From assembly GCA_963715025.1 (NCBI GenBank), contig CAVQQQ010000001.1, positions 186,001 through 250,000 of the forward strand: DNA of 64,000 nucleotides. Direction: 5' to 3'. The position numbers and the translations under genes were made by a program. Source of the DNA: DASSJT01 sp963715025. Its GTDB lineage: Bacteria > Actinomycetota > Actinomycetes > Actinomycetales > Dermatophilaceae. Position 1 is the first letter of the stretch. Each line of letters starts with the position of its first letter. Shown in pieces: positions 1 through 9,019 of the stretch. The notes beneath the pieces are model-generated. The model ran no database searches, was not told where the DNA came from, and saw nothing but the letters and a program-made list of their open reading frames with translations.

Positions 1-180
1 TGGCGAGCGCGCCGAGGCGGACCGTCAGACCGTCGGGCGAACCCCCGTGGGTGGAGCCCACCCCTATGGCCAGCGCACAGACCGCCGACCCAACCGTCCG
101 GCTCGCCGTTCCGCGCTCCGTGCCCCGGTCCCAGGCCAACCCCCACCGCCTGGCTGCGCCCTCGATCCACCATATGGGAC
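1..180. other. Non-coding left edge
   Basis: I see no gene here. Reading frames on both strands lack coding-like third-position GC and recognisable motifs. A small inverted repeat, GTGGG and CCCAC separated by five bases near 47-61, could be part of a terminator for a gene outside the window. Confidence 0.5.
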
Positions 181-241
181 ATAACGCTGCGTTATTTGAC
201 TCATCACAAAAGGTGATGAAAAACTCCCATCTACCGAGTAG
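181..241 (+). promoter_or_regulatory. Three tandem inverted repeats upstream of the TauE gene
   Basis: Three short inverted repeats follow one another: ATAACG-CTG-CGTTAT (181-195), TCATCAC-AAAAG-GTGATGA (201-219) and CTAC-CGA-GTAG (231-241). The stretch is AT-rich for this genome. A possible -35 box TTGACT lies at 196-201, but I see no convincing -10. The position 26-86 bp before the start codon suits an operator region. The regulator is unknown; a sulfur-responsive repressor would fit the TauE gene but is a guess. Confidence 0.45.
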
Positions 242-266
242 GAAATTGCGGACGTGAGGAGGGACA

Positions 267-1178
267 GTGCGGAAACTGCTGCTGCTGGCGCTGGTCGGCC
301 TGATCGCACAACTGGTCGATGGGAGCCTGGGCATGGCCTACGGCGTCACCTCGAGCACCCTGTTGCTCGCGATCGCTGCGAGCCCGGCCACGGCCTCGGC
401 CACGGTCCACCTCGCCGAGATCGGGACCACACTCGTCTCCGGCGCCTCGCACTGGCGGTTCGGAAACGTCGACTGGGCCGTCGTGGCCAAGGTCGGCATC
501 CCTGGTGCAGCCGGTGCCTTCGCCGGCGCTACCGTGCTTTCTCGCCTGGACTCCACCGTTGCCAAGCCGCTGATGTCGCTCGTCCTCCTGGCGCTGGGAG
601 CCTACGTGCTGACGAGGTTCACCGTCAGTGGGCTGCGCACCGACCGCCTCGGCCACCCGCTGCGCAAGCGCTTCCTCGGTCCACTCGGCCTCTTCGCCGG
701 GTTCGTCGACGCCACGGGCGGCGGCGGCTGGGGCCCTGTCGGCACACCGGCCATCCTCGCCAGCGGGCGCCTCGAGCCGCGCAAGGTCATCGGGTCCATC
801 GACACCAGCGAGTTCCTCGTCTCGGTATCCGCAAGCGCAGCGTTCCTGATCACGCTGGGCTCCCAGGGCATCAACCTCGCCTGGGCAGGCGTGCTGCTGC
901 TCGGCGGCGCGATCGCCGCCCCGCTCGCCGCGTGGCTCGTGCGCCACCTGCCTCCTCGCGTCCTGGGGTCCGCCGTGGGCGGGCTGATCATCCTGACGAA
1001 CCTGCGCACTCTGCTCGGAAGCGACTGGGTCGGAGCCGGCCAGTCGGCACGGGCGGTCGCCTACGTGCTCGTGGCGGCCCTGTGGGCGGGGGCTGTGGCC
1101 TACTCGCTCAGGGCGCACCGCCGGGAGCGGGACCTCGCACCCGCGGTCCTGGATCAGCGGGTCATCGACCTCGCTTGA
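267..1178 (+). CDS. TauE/SafE-family membrane exporter
   Basis: This 303-residue, strongly hydrophobic protein has about eight membrane segments in two halves, the usual size and layout of TauE/SafE proteins, which export sulfite, sulfoacetate or related anions across the inner membrane. The N-terminal half has the typical DGSLGMAYG stretch just after the first helix, and the second half repeats it as VDATGGGGWGP. The GTG start at 267 follows a strong ribosome binding site (GAGGAGGG, 256-263). The gene stands alone, convergent with the amidohydrolase gene (15 bp apart), and has three inverted repeats upstream. The substrate cannot be told from sequence. Confidence 0.85.
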   Translation: MRKLLLLALVGLIAQLVDGSLGMAYGVTSSTLLLAIAASPATASATVHLAEIGTTLVSGASHWRFGNVDWAVVAKVGIPGAAGAFAGATVLSRLDSTVAKPLMSLVLLALGAYVLTRFTVSGLRTDRLGHPLRKRFLGPLGLFAGFVDATGGGGWGPVGTPAILASGRLEPRKVIGSIDTSEFLVSVSASAAFLITLGSQGINLAWAGVLLLGGAIAAPLAAWLVRHLPPRVLGSAVGGLIILTNLRTLLGSDWVGAGQSARAVAYVLVAALWAGAVAYSLRAHRRERDLAPAVLDQRVIDLA

Positions 1179-1193
1179 GCGCCCGACAGGCCC

Positions 1194-2285
1194 TCAGTCG
1201 ACCGTGACGCCGCGCAGGACGATGTGGCGAGGCCGGCTCAGAGCGGTGACGTCCGCCCGGGGGTCGGCGTCGAGGACGAGCAGGTCGGCGTCGGCGCCCT
1301 CCTCGAGCCCGGGACGCCCCAGCCAGCGCCGCGCGGCGTAGGTCGCGGCGTCGAGCGCCCCCCGCTGACCCAGCCCGGCCTGGGCCAGCTCCACCGCCTC
1401 CTGCGCGGCAAGGCCGTGGCGGAGCGATCCTCCGGCGTCGGTGCCGAGGTAGATCGGGATGCCTGCCTCGTGGGCGGCGCCGATGGTCTCGTAGCGCCGC
1501 GCGTGCAGGTCGAGCATCCGCTCGGAGTAGGCCGGGAACTTCTCCCTGGCCGACTCGGCGATCTGCGGGAACGTCGCGATGTTGACCAGCGTCGGGACGA
1601 TCGCAATGCCCTGCGCGGCGAAATCCTCGATGGTGGCGGGCTCCAGCCCCGTGGCGTGCTCCACGCAGTCGCTGCCGGCGGCCGCGAAGTCGTAGAGGGA
1701 CTCTTGCCCGAAGCAGTGCGCGGTGACCCGGGCCCCTTCCTCGTGGGCCGCAGCGATGGCCTCGGTCAGCACCTCGCGGGGCCAGCACGGAGCCAGGTCG
1801 CCGAGGTCGCGGTCGATCCAGTCCCCCACGAGCTTGACCCAGCCGTCCCCCGCTTTCGCCTCGATGCGCACGCGCTCGACCAGCTCGTCCGGCTCCACCT
1901 CGTGGGCGTAGTTGCGGAGGTACCGGCCGGTCCGCGCGATGTGGCGGCCGGCCCGGATCACCTTGGGCAGGTCCGGCCGGTCGTCGATCCACCGCGTGTC
2001 GGCGGGGGAACCGGCGTCGCGGATGAGCAGCGTGCCGGCTTCACGGTCGTCGATCGCCTGCTGCTCCGCGGTGGCCTTGTCGACCGCGCCGTGCGGTCCC
2101 AGCCCGACGTGGCAGTGCGCGTCGACCATCCCGGGCACGACCCAGCCGTCAAGGGCCACGACCTCGGCCCCCGGCGATGTCGGCGGCTCGAACGTCAGCC
2201 GCCCGCCGACCACCCAGGCCGAGTCCCGGATGTCGTCGAGCCCGACCAGGACCGGACCCGTCAGGTGCAGCACAGTCGCCGTCAT
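1194..2285 (-). CDS. Metal-dependent amidohydrolase (imidazolonepropionase-like)
   Basis: The 363-residue protein has the amidohydrolase-fold metal signatures: VDAHCHVG near residue 60, a carboxylate- and His-bearing middle (ARVTAHCFGQ, then CVEHATG) and the late GTDAGG aspartate. Such enzymes hydrolyse cyclic amides or peptides such as prolidase-type or imidazolone substrates in the cytoplasm; the substrate is not predictable here. I chose the ATG at 2285 over upstream in-frame starts because the -10-like box TAGGGT sits 7 nt before it, indicating a leaderless message, and because the protein then begins directly with the first beta strand. It is transcribed alone. Confidence 0.8.
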   Translation of the reverse strand: MTATVLHLTGPVLVGLDDIRDSAWVVGGRLTFEPPTSPGAEVVALDGWVVPGMVDAHCHVGLGPHGAVDKATAEQQAIDDREAGTLLIRDAGSPADTRWIDDRPDLPKVIRAGRHIARTGRYLRNYAHEVEPDELVERVRIEAKAGDGWVKLVGDWIDRDLGDLAPCWPREVLTEAIAAAHEEGARVTAHCFGQESLYDFAAAGSDCVEHATGLEPATIEDFAAQGIAIVPTLVNIATFPQIAESAREKFPAYSERMLDLHARRYETIGAAHEAGIPIYLGTDAGGSLRHGLAAQEAVELAQAGLGQRGALDAATYAARRWLGRPGLEEGADADLLVLDADPRADVTALSRPRHIVLRGVTVD

Positions 2286-2292
2286 GGATGCG

Positions 2293-2298
2293 ACCCTA
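2293..2298 (-). promoter_or_regulatory. -10 box, leaderless promoter of the amidohydrolase gene
   Basis: TAGGGT, then CGCATCC, then the ATG start. The 7-nt gap puts transcription start at or next to the start codon. Confidence 0.6.
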
Positions 2299-2417
2299 CC
2301 GACCCACGAAGGCGAGCTGCGGCGGGCAGGCGCGTGGCCGGCATACCTGCGGATGTTGAAGATCGTGCCCCCTGGCGGTGCCGATCCCTCAAACACCCGA
2401 GGGGTATGCCGGATGAG

Positions 2418-3185
2418 CTAGGGGGCGGGCTGGCGGTACTCCGGGTTGAGGTCGAACCGCTCCCCGTGGTCCCAGGCCGTCCGCTGGTTGCCACAGGCGG
2501 GAATGCCGCCGGCCCGCTTCAGCATCGCGGCGAGGTGCATCAGGTTCCACGTCATGAACGTCGTGTTGCGGTTGGTGAAGTCGTTCTCGGGCCCACCCGA
2601 GCCCGGGTCGAGGTAAGAGGGGCCGGGACCCACCTCGCCGATCCAGCCCGCATCGGCCTGGGGCGGGATGACGTAGCCGATGTGCTGGAGGCTGTACAGG
2701 ATGTTGCTGGTGCAGTGCTTGACGCCGTCCTCGTTTCCAGTGATCAGGGCCCCCGCCACGCGTCCGTAGTACGTGTACTGTCCCGCGGCGTTGGTCTCGC
2801 TGGAGTGGGCGTACAAGCGCTCGATGACCCGCTTCGTCACGCTGGAGTTGTCGCCGAGCCAGATCGGACCGGCGACCACGAGGATGTCGGCGCCGTAGAC
2901 CCGTGGCCACAGCTGGGGCCACTCGTCGCTGGGCCAGCCATGCTCGGTCATGTCGGGGTAGACGCCGGTCGCGATGTCGTGGTCGATCGCCCTGATCACG
3001 TCGACCTCGACGCCATGCTTGCGCATGATCGCACTCGAGAGGTCGATGAGCCCCCCGGTATGCGAGAGTTCCGGGGACCGCTTCAGCGTGCAGTTGACGA
3101 AGGTGGCCTTGAGGCCGGTGAAGTCGTAGGGCGCAGACTGGCTGCCGTCGCCCGTTGCGGGCGCACCCGGTTCGATGTCGACCAT
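2418..3185 (-). CDS. Flavodoxin-fold NAD(P)H-dependent oxidoreductase
   Basis: This 255-residue protein resembles the NADPH-dependent FMN reductase / flavodoxin-like family. It has an early beta strand and phosphate-loop region (ATFVNCTLKRSPELSHT), then GADILVVAGPIWLGDNSS, the second FMN-contact loop of the fold, and ALITGNEDG in the third. These cytoplasmic proteins bind FMN and reduce flavins or quinones with NAD(P)H. The ATG at 3185 is 6 nt after TAGCGT, so the gene is probably leaderless and monocistronic. The C-terminal 60 residues are longer than in minimal flavodoxins. The physiological substrate is unknown. Confidence 0.75.
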   Translation of the reverse strand: MVDIEPGAPATGDGSQSAPYDFTGLKATFVNCTLKRSPELSHTGGLIDLSSAIMRKHGVEVDVIRAIDHDIATGVYPDMTEHGWPSDEWPQLWPRVYGADILVVAGPIWLGDNSSVTKRVIERLYAHSSETNAAGQYTYYGRVAGALITGNEDGVKHCTSNILYSLQHIGYVIPPQADAGWIGEVGPGPSYLDPGSGGPENDFTNRNTTFMTWNLMHLAAMLKRAGGIPACGNQRTAWDHGERFDLNPEYRQPAP

Positions 3186-3191
3186 GCCCGA

Positions 3192-3197
3192 ACGCTA
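3192..3197 (-). promoter_or_regulatory. -10 box, leaderless promoter of the flavodoxin-like gene
   Basis: TAGCGT, then TCGGGC, then ATG (6-nt gap). No ribosome binding site precedes the start, consistent with leaderless translation. Confidence 0.55.
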
Positions 3198-3231
3198 GAC
3201 CGGCCGGGACCGGAAGCGCGGGCGAACGACC

Positions 3232-4842
3232 TTACCGCCCGAGGAACTTCTCGAAGCCCTTGGGCAGGTTGGCCGGGTCGAGGTCATGGAGCTGGGAGCC
3301 GCCCTCGTCGGCCGCCGGTTTGCCGAAGGCCGAGCCGGGCTGGCGCGGTGCGGCAGCTCGCTCGGCCGCAGCCCGCTCCTCCGCCGCCCGCCTGGCCGGG
3401 TTGCCGGACTTGCTCTTCTTGCGCTGCGGCGCCTGCTGCCGCCCCTTCTTGCCGCCGCCCATGCCTGGCATGCCAGGCATGCCGGGGATGCCACCTCCAC
3501 GGGCCAGCTTCTTCATCATCTTCTGCGCCTCGCCGAAGCGCTCCAGCAGCGCGTTGACCTCTGAAACCGTGACGCCCGAGCCCTTGGCGATGCGAGACCG
3601 GCGCGAGCCATTGATCAGTTTGGGGTGCGTGCGCTCGAACGGCGTCATCGAGTGGACCATCGCCTCGACACGGTCGAACTCGCGCTCGTCGAGGTTGTCG
3701 AGCTGGGCGCGCATCTGGCCCATGCCCGGCATCATCTTGAGCATCGAGGTGAGCGACCCCATCTTCTTGATCGCGGCCATCTGGCCCAGGAAGTCGTCGA
3801 AGGTGAAGTCCTCCTGGGCGAGGAACTTCCGCTCCATCTCGGCGGCCTCGCGCTGGTCGAAGGCGCGCTGGGCCTGCTCGATCAGGGTGAGGACGTCACC
3901 CATGTCGAGGATGCGCGAGGCCATCCGGTCGGGGTGGAAGACCTCGAAGTCCTTCACGCTCTCGCCGATGGAGGCGAACATGATCGGCCGGCCAGTGACC
4001 CCTGCCACCGAGAGCGCCGCGCCGCCCCGCGCATCGCCGTCGAGCTTGGTCAGCACGACGCCGCTGAAGTCGACGCCGTCCTGGAAGGCAAGGGCCGTCT
4101 CGACCGCCGCCTGGCCGATCATCGCGTCGATGACGAACAGCACTTCGTCGGGCTGGATCGCGGACCGGATGTCAGCGGCTTCCTGCATGAGGTCGGCGTC
4201 GACGGCCAGCCGTCCTGCGGTGTCGACGATCACGACGTCGTGCTGGCGGGCCCGGGCCTGCTCCATGCCGGCTCGCGACACGGCGACCGGGTCGCCGAAG
4301 GACCGGGTTCCCTCGCCGGAGGGACCGACCGCGTCATGGCCGCCGACGTTGCCACGCTCCGGTGCGAACACCGGCACACCGGCCCGCTCGCCCACGATCT
4401 CGAGCTGGGTCACGGCGTTGGGCCGCTGGAGATCGGCGGCCACCAAGAGCGGTGTGTGGCCCTGGTCCTTCAGCCATCGGGCCAGCTTGCCGGCCAGGGT
4501 GGTCTTGCCCGAGCCCTGGAGTCCGGCGAGCATGATCACGGTCGGCGGGGTCTTGGCGAACCGGATGCCGCGGGTCTGGCCGCCGAGGATCTCCACCAGC
4601 TCGTCGTTGACGATCTTGATGACCTGCTGGGCCGGGTTCAGCGCCTGGGAGACCTCCTCGCCCAGGGCCCGCTCGCGCACCGCGTGCGTGAACTCCTTGA
4701 CCACGGGCAGGGCCACGTCGGCCTCGAGGAGCGCGAGGCGGATGTCGCGCACCGTCTTGTTGACGTCGGACTCGCTGAGCCGCCCCTTGCCGCGAAGGTT
4801 CTTGAAGGTCGCGGTCAGGCGGTCGGAAAGGCTGGTGAACAC
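3232..4842 (-). CDS. ffh: Signal recognition particle protein Ffh
   Basis: Ffh is the GTPase and signal-sequence-binding subunit of the bacterial signal recognition particle; it pairs with 4.5S RNA and with FtsY, also in this window. The 536-residue product has the N domain (residues 1-90), the G domain with GLQGSGKTT, DTAGR and TKLDGDARGG, and the methionine-rich M domain (about 325-440). The C-terminal tail is Gly/Met repeats (GMPGMPGM) followed by a basic Lys/Arg/Ala stretch, longer than in E. coli but common in actinobacteria. The GTG start at 4842 is set by TAGCCT 6 nt upstream. It lies 69 bp after glnD but has its own promoter. Confidence 0.97.
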   Translation of the reverse strand: MFTSLSDRLTATFKNLRGKGRLSESDVNKTVRDIRLALLEADVALPVVKEFTHAVRERALGEEVSQALNPAQQVIKIVNDELVEILGGQTRGIRFAKTPPTVIMLAGLQGSGKTTLAGKLARWLKDQGHTPLLVAADLQRPNAVTQLEIVGERAGVPVFAPERGNVGGHDAVGPSGEGTRSFGDPVAVSRAGMEQARARQHDVVIVDTAGRLAVDADLMQEAADIRSAIQPDEVLFVIDAMIGQAAVETALAFQDGVDFSGVVLTKLDGDARGGAALSVAGVTGRPIMFASIGESVKDFEVFHPDRMASRILDMGDVLTLIEQAQRAFDQREAAEMERKFLAQEDFTFDDFLGQMAAIKKMGSLTSMLKMMPGMGQMRAQLDNLDEREFDRVEAMVHSMTPFERTHPKLINGSRRSRIAKGSGVTVSEVNALLERFGEAQKMMKKLARGGGIPGMPGMPGMGGGKKGRQQAPQRKKSKSGNPARRAAEERAAAERAAAPRQPGSAFGKPAADEGGSQLHDLDPANLPKGFEKFLGR

Positions 4843-4848
4843 CGGACA

Positions 4849-4854
4849 AGGCTA
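4849..4854 (-). promoter_or_regulatory. -10 box, leaderless promoter of ffh
   Basis: TAGCCT, then TGTCCG, then GTG. The 6-nt gap places the transcript start at the ffh start codon, so ffh can be expressed independently of amtB-glnB-glnD. Confidence 0.6.
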
Positions 4855-4911
4855 ACCGGCTCCGGCCGAACCGGATGACGCGGCAGCACCGCGCCACGGG
4901 TCCGCCGTCGC

Positions 4912-7287
4912 TCACGTAGGGGTGGCATCACACGCGTCGATCACCATCGCCACGGTCTGGGCGACCTTCGCCGGCGACAGGAGGCGACCACCGAACTCAG
5001 TCAGGTAGAAGGTGTCCAGCGTCTGGCCGGCATACGTCGCAATGTGCGCGGAGCGAACGCTGAGCCCCGCCCGGGCGAACGTCATGCCCAGCTCGTGCAG
5101 CAGTCCGGGCCGGTCCTGCGCCCGCACCTCCAGCACCGTGGCATCCTCGGCCGCTTGCGGCACGACCAGGGCGCGGGCCTGCCCGGGCGAGCCCGAGGAG
5201 GCGCGCGCGCTCGTGGTGGCGCCGACTCCGCGACGCCGATCGAGCAGGTTGAGCGGGCTGCGGTCGCCCTGCGCCAGCCGGGTGAGGCCGCGGACGATCT
5301 GCGGGGCGTCCGGGGTCTGCCCGGTGGGCGTCTCGACGTGCCATTCGTTGGCCGCAACGCCGTCAACGGTGCGCAGGATGGCCGTGCGCACGACCATGCC
5401 GTATGCCGCGAAGAGACCTGCGGTGTCGGCGAACAGTCCCAGCCGGTCGCGGTCGAAGACGTCGACCCGAAACGTGCCGCCCTGCGGGCGCACCACGACG
5501 TGGGGTTCGCCAGCCGCCACGGCGGCGATGGTGTCGGGACTGATCACGTCGGGCTGGGGAGTCGTGCTGCGGCGTCGTCCGTCGGCGAAGCCTACCCGCG
5601 CGGTCTCGGCGAACTGACGCAGCAGGGTGGCCCGCCAGTCGGTCCAGGCCTTGGGGCCGGCGGCGCACGCATCCGCCTCGGTCAGCGCGAGCAGCAGCTC
5701 GAAGACCTCGCGGTCATCGCCCACGGCCTCGCGCGCCGCCTCTGCCGTCCTGGGGTCCTGGTAGTCGCGACGGGTGGCGAGGTTGATCAGGGTCAGGTGC
5801 TCGCGCACCAGCGTGGTGACTACCGCGACGTCCTCGGGCGGCAGGCCGAGCCGCGCCGCGATGGTCGCAGCGATGGGGCCACCGACGATGCTGTGGTCGT
5901 GTGCCCCCTGAACCTTGCCGATGTCGTGCAGCAGCGCAGCGATCAGCAGCAGGTCGGCACGGTTGACCTGGCGCACGAGCGCGCTCGCGTAGACGACCGT
6001 CTCGATGAGGTGTCGGTCGACGGTGTGGCGGTGCACGGGGTTGTGCTGTGGTCGGGAGCGGACGTCGGCCCATTCGGGGATCCACTGCTCGATGATGCCG
6101 GCCTGGTCGAGGCCCTCCCACACCGCCACCAGCCCGGCCCCCGCGGCCAGCAGGTCGGCGAACAGGTCGCGGGCGATGGCCGGCCAGGGAGCGGGAAGGG
6201 CGGGTGAGTTGGCCGACAGGTTGTGCAGCGTGGCTGGCGCGATGGGCAGACCGGTGCGGGCCGCGACAACGGCCGCACGCAGGGGCAGGAGGGGCTCGGT
6301 GGCCACGCTTTGCCTGGGACCGAGGACGACCTCGCCGTCGTGCTCGAAGAGCCCGTAGCCGAGTGGGTTGAGCTGAGGCCGGCGGGGGCCCACGCGCAGC
6401 GTGCGCGCCCGCTGGGACTGCCCGGCACGGCGGACCGTGCCGTCGAGAGCGTAGGCGACGACCCGCGCCGAGTTCGACACGGTGGTCAGCATCGCGTCGG
6501 CATCGGGGTGTCCGAGCAGGGCCGCCACCGCGTCGTGGTCCTCCCGGGTGAGGCGGTCGCGCCCCCGCCCGGTGACCACGTGGAGCGCGTCCCGGACGTC
6601 GAACAGCCCCTGTGCGGCGAGGTCGACGGCGCCGTGCGGACGGTCGGTGAGCCATGCGGCGGCCAGCGCGTGGAGCACGGTCAGGTCGCGGAGGCCGCCG
6701 TGGGCCTCCTTGAGGTCGGGCTCGATGGACTGGGCAAGATCGCCGTTGCGCGCGTGGCGCTGCTCCAGGGCCTCGAGCAGCTGCGGCAGCCGCTTGCGGG
6801 CGTTGGCGCGCCAGTCGTGGCCGATGGCCGAGCGGGCGGCGGCCACGAGGCCGGGGTCGCCCGCGATGCAGTCCAGGTCGAGGAGACCCACGGCTGCCGT
6901 CAGATCGCCGGAGGCGACCTGACGGCACTGGTTGACCGTCCGCACACTGTGGTCGAGCTTCACCCCGGCGTCCCAGATGGGATACCAGACGCGGTCGGCC
7001 GCGCTGGTGAGCGCCTGTGCACCGAAGGTGCGGCCGTCGTGCAGGAGCACGAGGTCGACATCGCTCAGCGGACCGGCATCACCCCGGGCGAGGCTGCCGA
7101 CCGCGGCGAGCGCGGCGCCCTCTGGTGGGCGCCCGGCCATGGCCTCCTCCCACAGGCTGGCCAGCCACGAGCGGGTGAACCGGGCCAGGCTCTCGCGGCG
7201 GGAAGCGCCGGCACCCGGAGCCGTGAAGCTCCGGGTGCCGGCCAGGTCCAGCCGCTGAGCCGTGAGGTCGGTGTACTCAACGGTCAT
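4912..7287 (-). CDS. glnD: PII nucleotidyltransferase GlnD
   Basis: GlnD senses glutamine and modifies PII: it adds a nucleotide when nitrogen is short and removes it when glutamine is plentiful. In actinobacteria the modification is often adenylylation rather than uridylylation (family knowledge). The 791-residue protein has the nucleotidyltransferase motif GS followed by SDVD (residues 64-78), an HD phosphohydrolase domain with LLHDIGKVQGAHDHS in the middle, and two C-terminal ACT domains (RDRLGLFADTAG and QDRPGLLHELG) that bind glutamine. The open frame extends upstream antisense to codons of glnB; I chose ATG 7287 because it lies just after the glnB stop and gives the usual N-terminus. 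It is the last gene of amtB-glnB-glnD. Confidence 0.95.
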   Translation of the reverse strand: MTVEYTDLTAQRLDLAGTRSFTAPGAGASRRESLARFTRSWLASLWEEAMAGRPPEGAALAAVGSLARGDAGPLSDVDLVLLHDGRTFGAQALTSAADRVWYPIWDAGVKLDHSVRTVNQCRQVASGDLTAAVGLLDLDCIAGDPGLVAAARSAIGHDWRANARKRLPQLLEALEQRHARNGDLAQSIEPDLKEAHGGLRDLTVLHALAAAWLTDRPHGAVDLAAQGLFDVRDALHVVTGRGRDRLTREDHDAVAALLGHPDADAMLTTVSNSARVVAYALDGTVRRAGQSQRARTLRVGPRRPQLNPLGYGLFEHDGEVVLGPRQSVATEPLLPLRAAVVAARTGLPIAPATLHNLSANSPALPAPWPAIARDLFADLLAAGAGLVAVWEGLDQAGIIEQWIPEWADVRSRPQHNPVHRHTVDRHLIETVVYASALVRQVNRADLLLIAALLHDIGKVQGAHDHSIVGGPIAATIAARLGLPPEDVAVVTTLVREHLTLINLATRRDYQDPRTAEAAREAVGDDREVFELLLALTEADACAAGPKAWTDWRATLLRQFAETARVGFADGRRRSTTPQPDVISPDTIAAVAAGEPHVVVRPQGGTFRVDVFDRDRLGLFADTAGLFAAYGMVVRTAILRTVDGVAANEWHVETPTGQTPDAPQIVRGLTRLAQGDRSPLNLLDRRRGVGATTSARASSGSPGQARALVVPQAAEDATVLEVRAQDRPGLLHELGMTFARAGLSVRSAHIATYAGQTLDTFYLTEFGGRLLSPAKVAQTVAMVIDACDATPT

Positions 7288-7297
7288 GGTGAAGGGC

Positions 7298-7636
7298 TCA
7301 AATCGCCTCGACGCCGCGCTCGCCGGTACGGACCCGGGCCACGTCCTCGACGGGCACGGTCCAGATCTTGCCGTCACCGATGCGGCCGGTCTGGGCCGCC
7401 TTGAGGATGACGTCGACCACGCTGGTGGCATCGACGTCGTCGACGAGCACCTCGACCCGGACCTTGGGAACGAAGTCGACCGTGTACTCGGCCCCGCGGT
7501 AGACCTCGCTGTGGCCGCGCTGCCGGCCATAGCCGGTGGCCTCGCTGACGGTCATGCCGCTGATCCCGAAGGCCTCGAGGGCCTCTTTCACCGCGTCCAG
7601 CTGGTGCGGCTTGATGATGGCAGTGACAAGCTTCAT
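7298..7636 (-). CDS. glnB: Nitrogen regulatory protein PII
   Basis: PII is the trimeric signal protein that reads ATP/ADP and 2-oxoglutarate and controls AmtB. The 112-residue product has the start MKLVTAIIKP, the T-loop with the modifiable Tyr51 in RGAEYTVDF, and the C-terminal IGDGKIWTVPVEDVARVRTG, all typical of GlnB/GlnK. Because it is co-transcribed with amtB it is functionally a GlnK. Its ATG overlaps no gene on its left: glnD starts 10 bp after its stop. On its right its start overlaps the amtB stop by 4 bp (ATGA), so translation is coupled. Confidence 0.97.
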   Translation of the reverse strand: MKLVTAIIKPHQLDAVKEALEAFGISGMTVSEATGYGRQRGHSEVYRGAEYTVDFVPKVRVEVLVDDVDATSVVDVILKAAQTGRIGDGKIWTVPVEDVARVRTGERGVEAI

Positions 7637-8997
7637 GCCGATGCTCCCGTCGTGGTGGAGACGCTGGCGGCGTCGTCCATGGGCACGGTTCCGTGCGCCG
7701 AGGCCATGCCGCCGACCCGGCCGCCGCGCGGCACGAGGTCGTATGCCGTCTCAGCGTGCTCCGCGAGGTCGATGCCGGAGACCTCCAGGTCCTCGGTGAC
7801 GCGGAAGCCCATGGCCTTGTGGATCACAAGACCAATGATGTACGTCGCACCGAAGGAGAAGGCAAGAACTGCGAAGGCACCCACGGCCTGGCGCCACAGC
7901 TGGTCGAAGCCGCCGCCGTAGAAGAGCCCATAGGCGCTGAGGTCCGCGGCCGGGCTGCCCTGCTTGGTGGCGAGGAAGCCGATGGCCAGAGTGCCCACGA
8001 GGCCGCCCACGAGGTGGACGCCCACCACGTCGAGGCTGTCGTCGAAGCCGAGCCGGAATTTCAGGCCGACCGCCCAGGCGCACACCGCACCGGCGACCAG
8101 GCCGAGGCCGAGGGCGCCGACCGGGGTGATGGTCGAGCATGCGGGAGTGATCGCCACGAGTCCGGCCACCACACCCGAGGCAGCGCCCAGGGACGTGGCG
8201 TGGCCGTCGCGGAGCTTCTCCAGGAGGAGCCAGCCGAGCATCGCAGCGCCCGTCGCGGCCAGGGTGTTGACCCAGACGCCGGCGGCGAGGCTGCCAGCGC
8301 CCAGCGCAGAGCCGGCGTTGAAGCCGAACCAGCCGAACCACAGCAGACCGGCACCGATCATGACCAGGGTGAGGTTGTGCGGGCGCATCGGCTCCTTGGC
8401 GAAGCCGATCCGCTTGCCCAGGACAAGCGCCAGGGCGAGGCCGGCGGCGCCGGCGTTGATGTGGATGGCTGTTCCACCGGCGAAGTCGAACGCCTTGATG
8501 CCGTTGGCGATCCATCCGCCCTTGTCAGCAGAGAAGCCGTCGAAGGAGAAGACCCAGTTGGCGATGGGGAAGTAGACGATGGTGGCCCAGACCACCGTGA
8601 AGATGGCCCAGGCAGAGAACTTGGCACGATCTGCGATCGCACCACTGACCAGTGCGACCGCGATGATCGCGAAGACGACCTGGAAGGCGACGAAGGCGGG
8701 CCCGGGGATCATGTCCCCCTTCGCGCCGTAGGCCGCGTCCATGACGCCGTGGAGCCCGAAGTGTTGGAATGGGTTGCCGACGAGGCCCTTCCAGGAGTTC
8801 CCGAAGGCCTCGCTGTAGCCCCAGAGCACCCAGGCGACCGAGATGGTGCCCATGGTGATGAAGCTCATCATCATCATGTTCAGGACGCTCTTGGCCCTGA
8901 CCATGCCGCCGTAGAAAAGCGCGAGACCGGGGGTCATCAGCAGCACCATCGCGGCGGCTGCGAGGACCCAAGCGGTGTCGCCGGTGTTGATGTCCAT
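7633..8997 (-). CDS. amtB: Ammonium transporter
   Basis: AmtB conducts ammonium into the cell and is blocked by unmodified PII. The 454-residue protein has about eleven membrane helices beginning DTAWVLAAAAMVLLMTPGLA, and the pore histidine motif GGTAIHINAGAAGL in helix 5. The cytoplasmic C-terminal tail (VSGIDLAEHAETAYD) that contacts PII is present. It heads the amtB-glnB-glnD operon, and a GlnR-like box lies 23-60 bp upstream, so induction by nitrogen limitation is expected. The ATG at 8997 gives the normal N-terminus of the mature family. Confidence 0.97.
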   Translation of the reverse strand: MDINTGDTAWVLAAAAMVLLMTPGLALFYGGMVRAKSVLNMMMMSFITMGTISVAWVLWGYSEAFGNSWKGLVGNPFQHFGLHGVMDAAYGAKGDMIPGPAFVAFQVVFAIIAVALVSGAIADRAKFSAWAIFTVVWATIVYFPIANWVFSFDGFSADKGGWIANGIKAFDFAGGTAIHINAGAAGLALALVLGKRIGFAKEPMRPHNLTLVMIGAGLLWFGWFGFNAGSALGAGSLAAGVWVNTLAATGAAMLGWLLLEKLRDGHATSLGAASGVVAGLVAITPACSTITPVGALGLGLVAGAVCAWAVGLKFRLGFDDSLDVVGVHLVGGLVGTLAIGFLATKQGSPAADLSAYGLFYGGGFDQLWRQAVGAFAVLAFSFGATYIIGLVIHKAMGFRVTEDLEVSGIDLAEHAETAYDLVPRGGRVGGMASAHGTVPMDDAASVSTTTGASA

Positions 8998-9019
8998 GCG
9001 GAAATCGTGGTCGCCGCGC

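Noticed and set aside
51..257. Open frame at the left edge
   Set aside because: It runs through the AT-rich operator patch with non-coding composition.
3461..3490. Tandem GGCATGCC-like repeats
   Set aside because: They encode the Gly-Met-Pro repeats of the Ffh tail and are explained by coding.
7288..7530. Longer glnD start reaching into glnB
   Set aside because: The added residues are Ser/Arg/Pro-rich out-of-frame glnB sequence.
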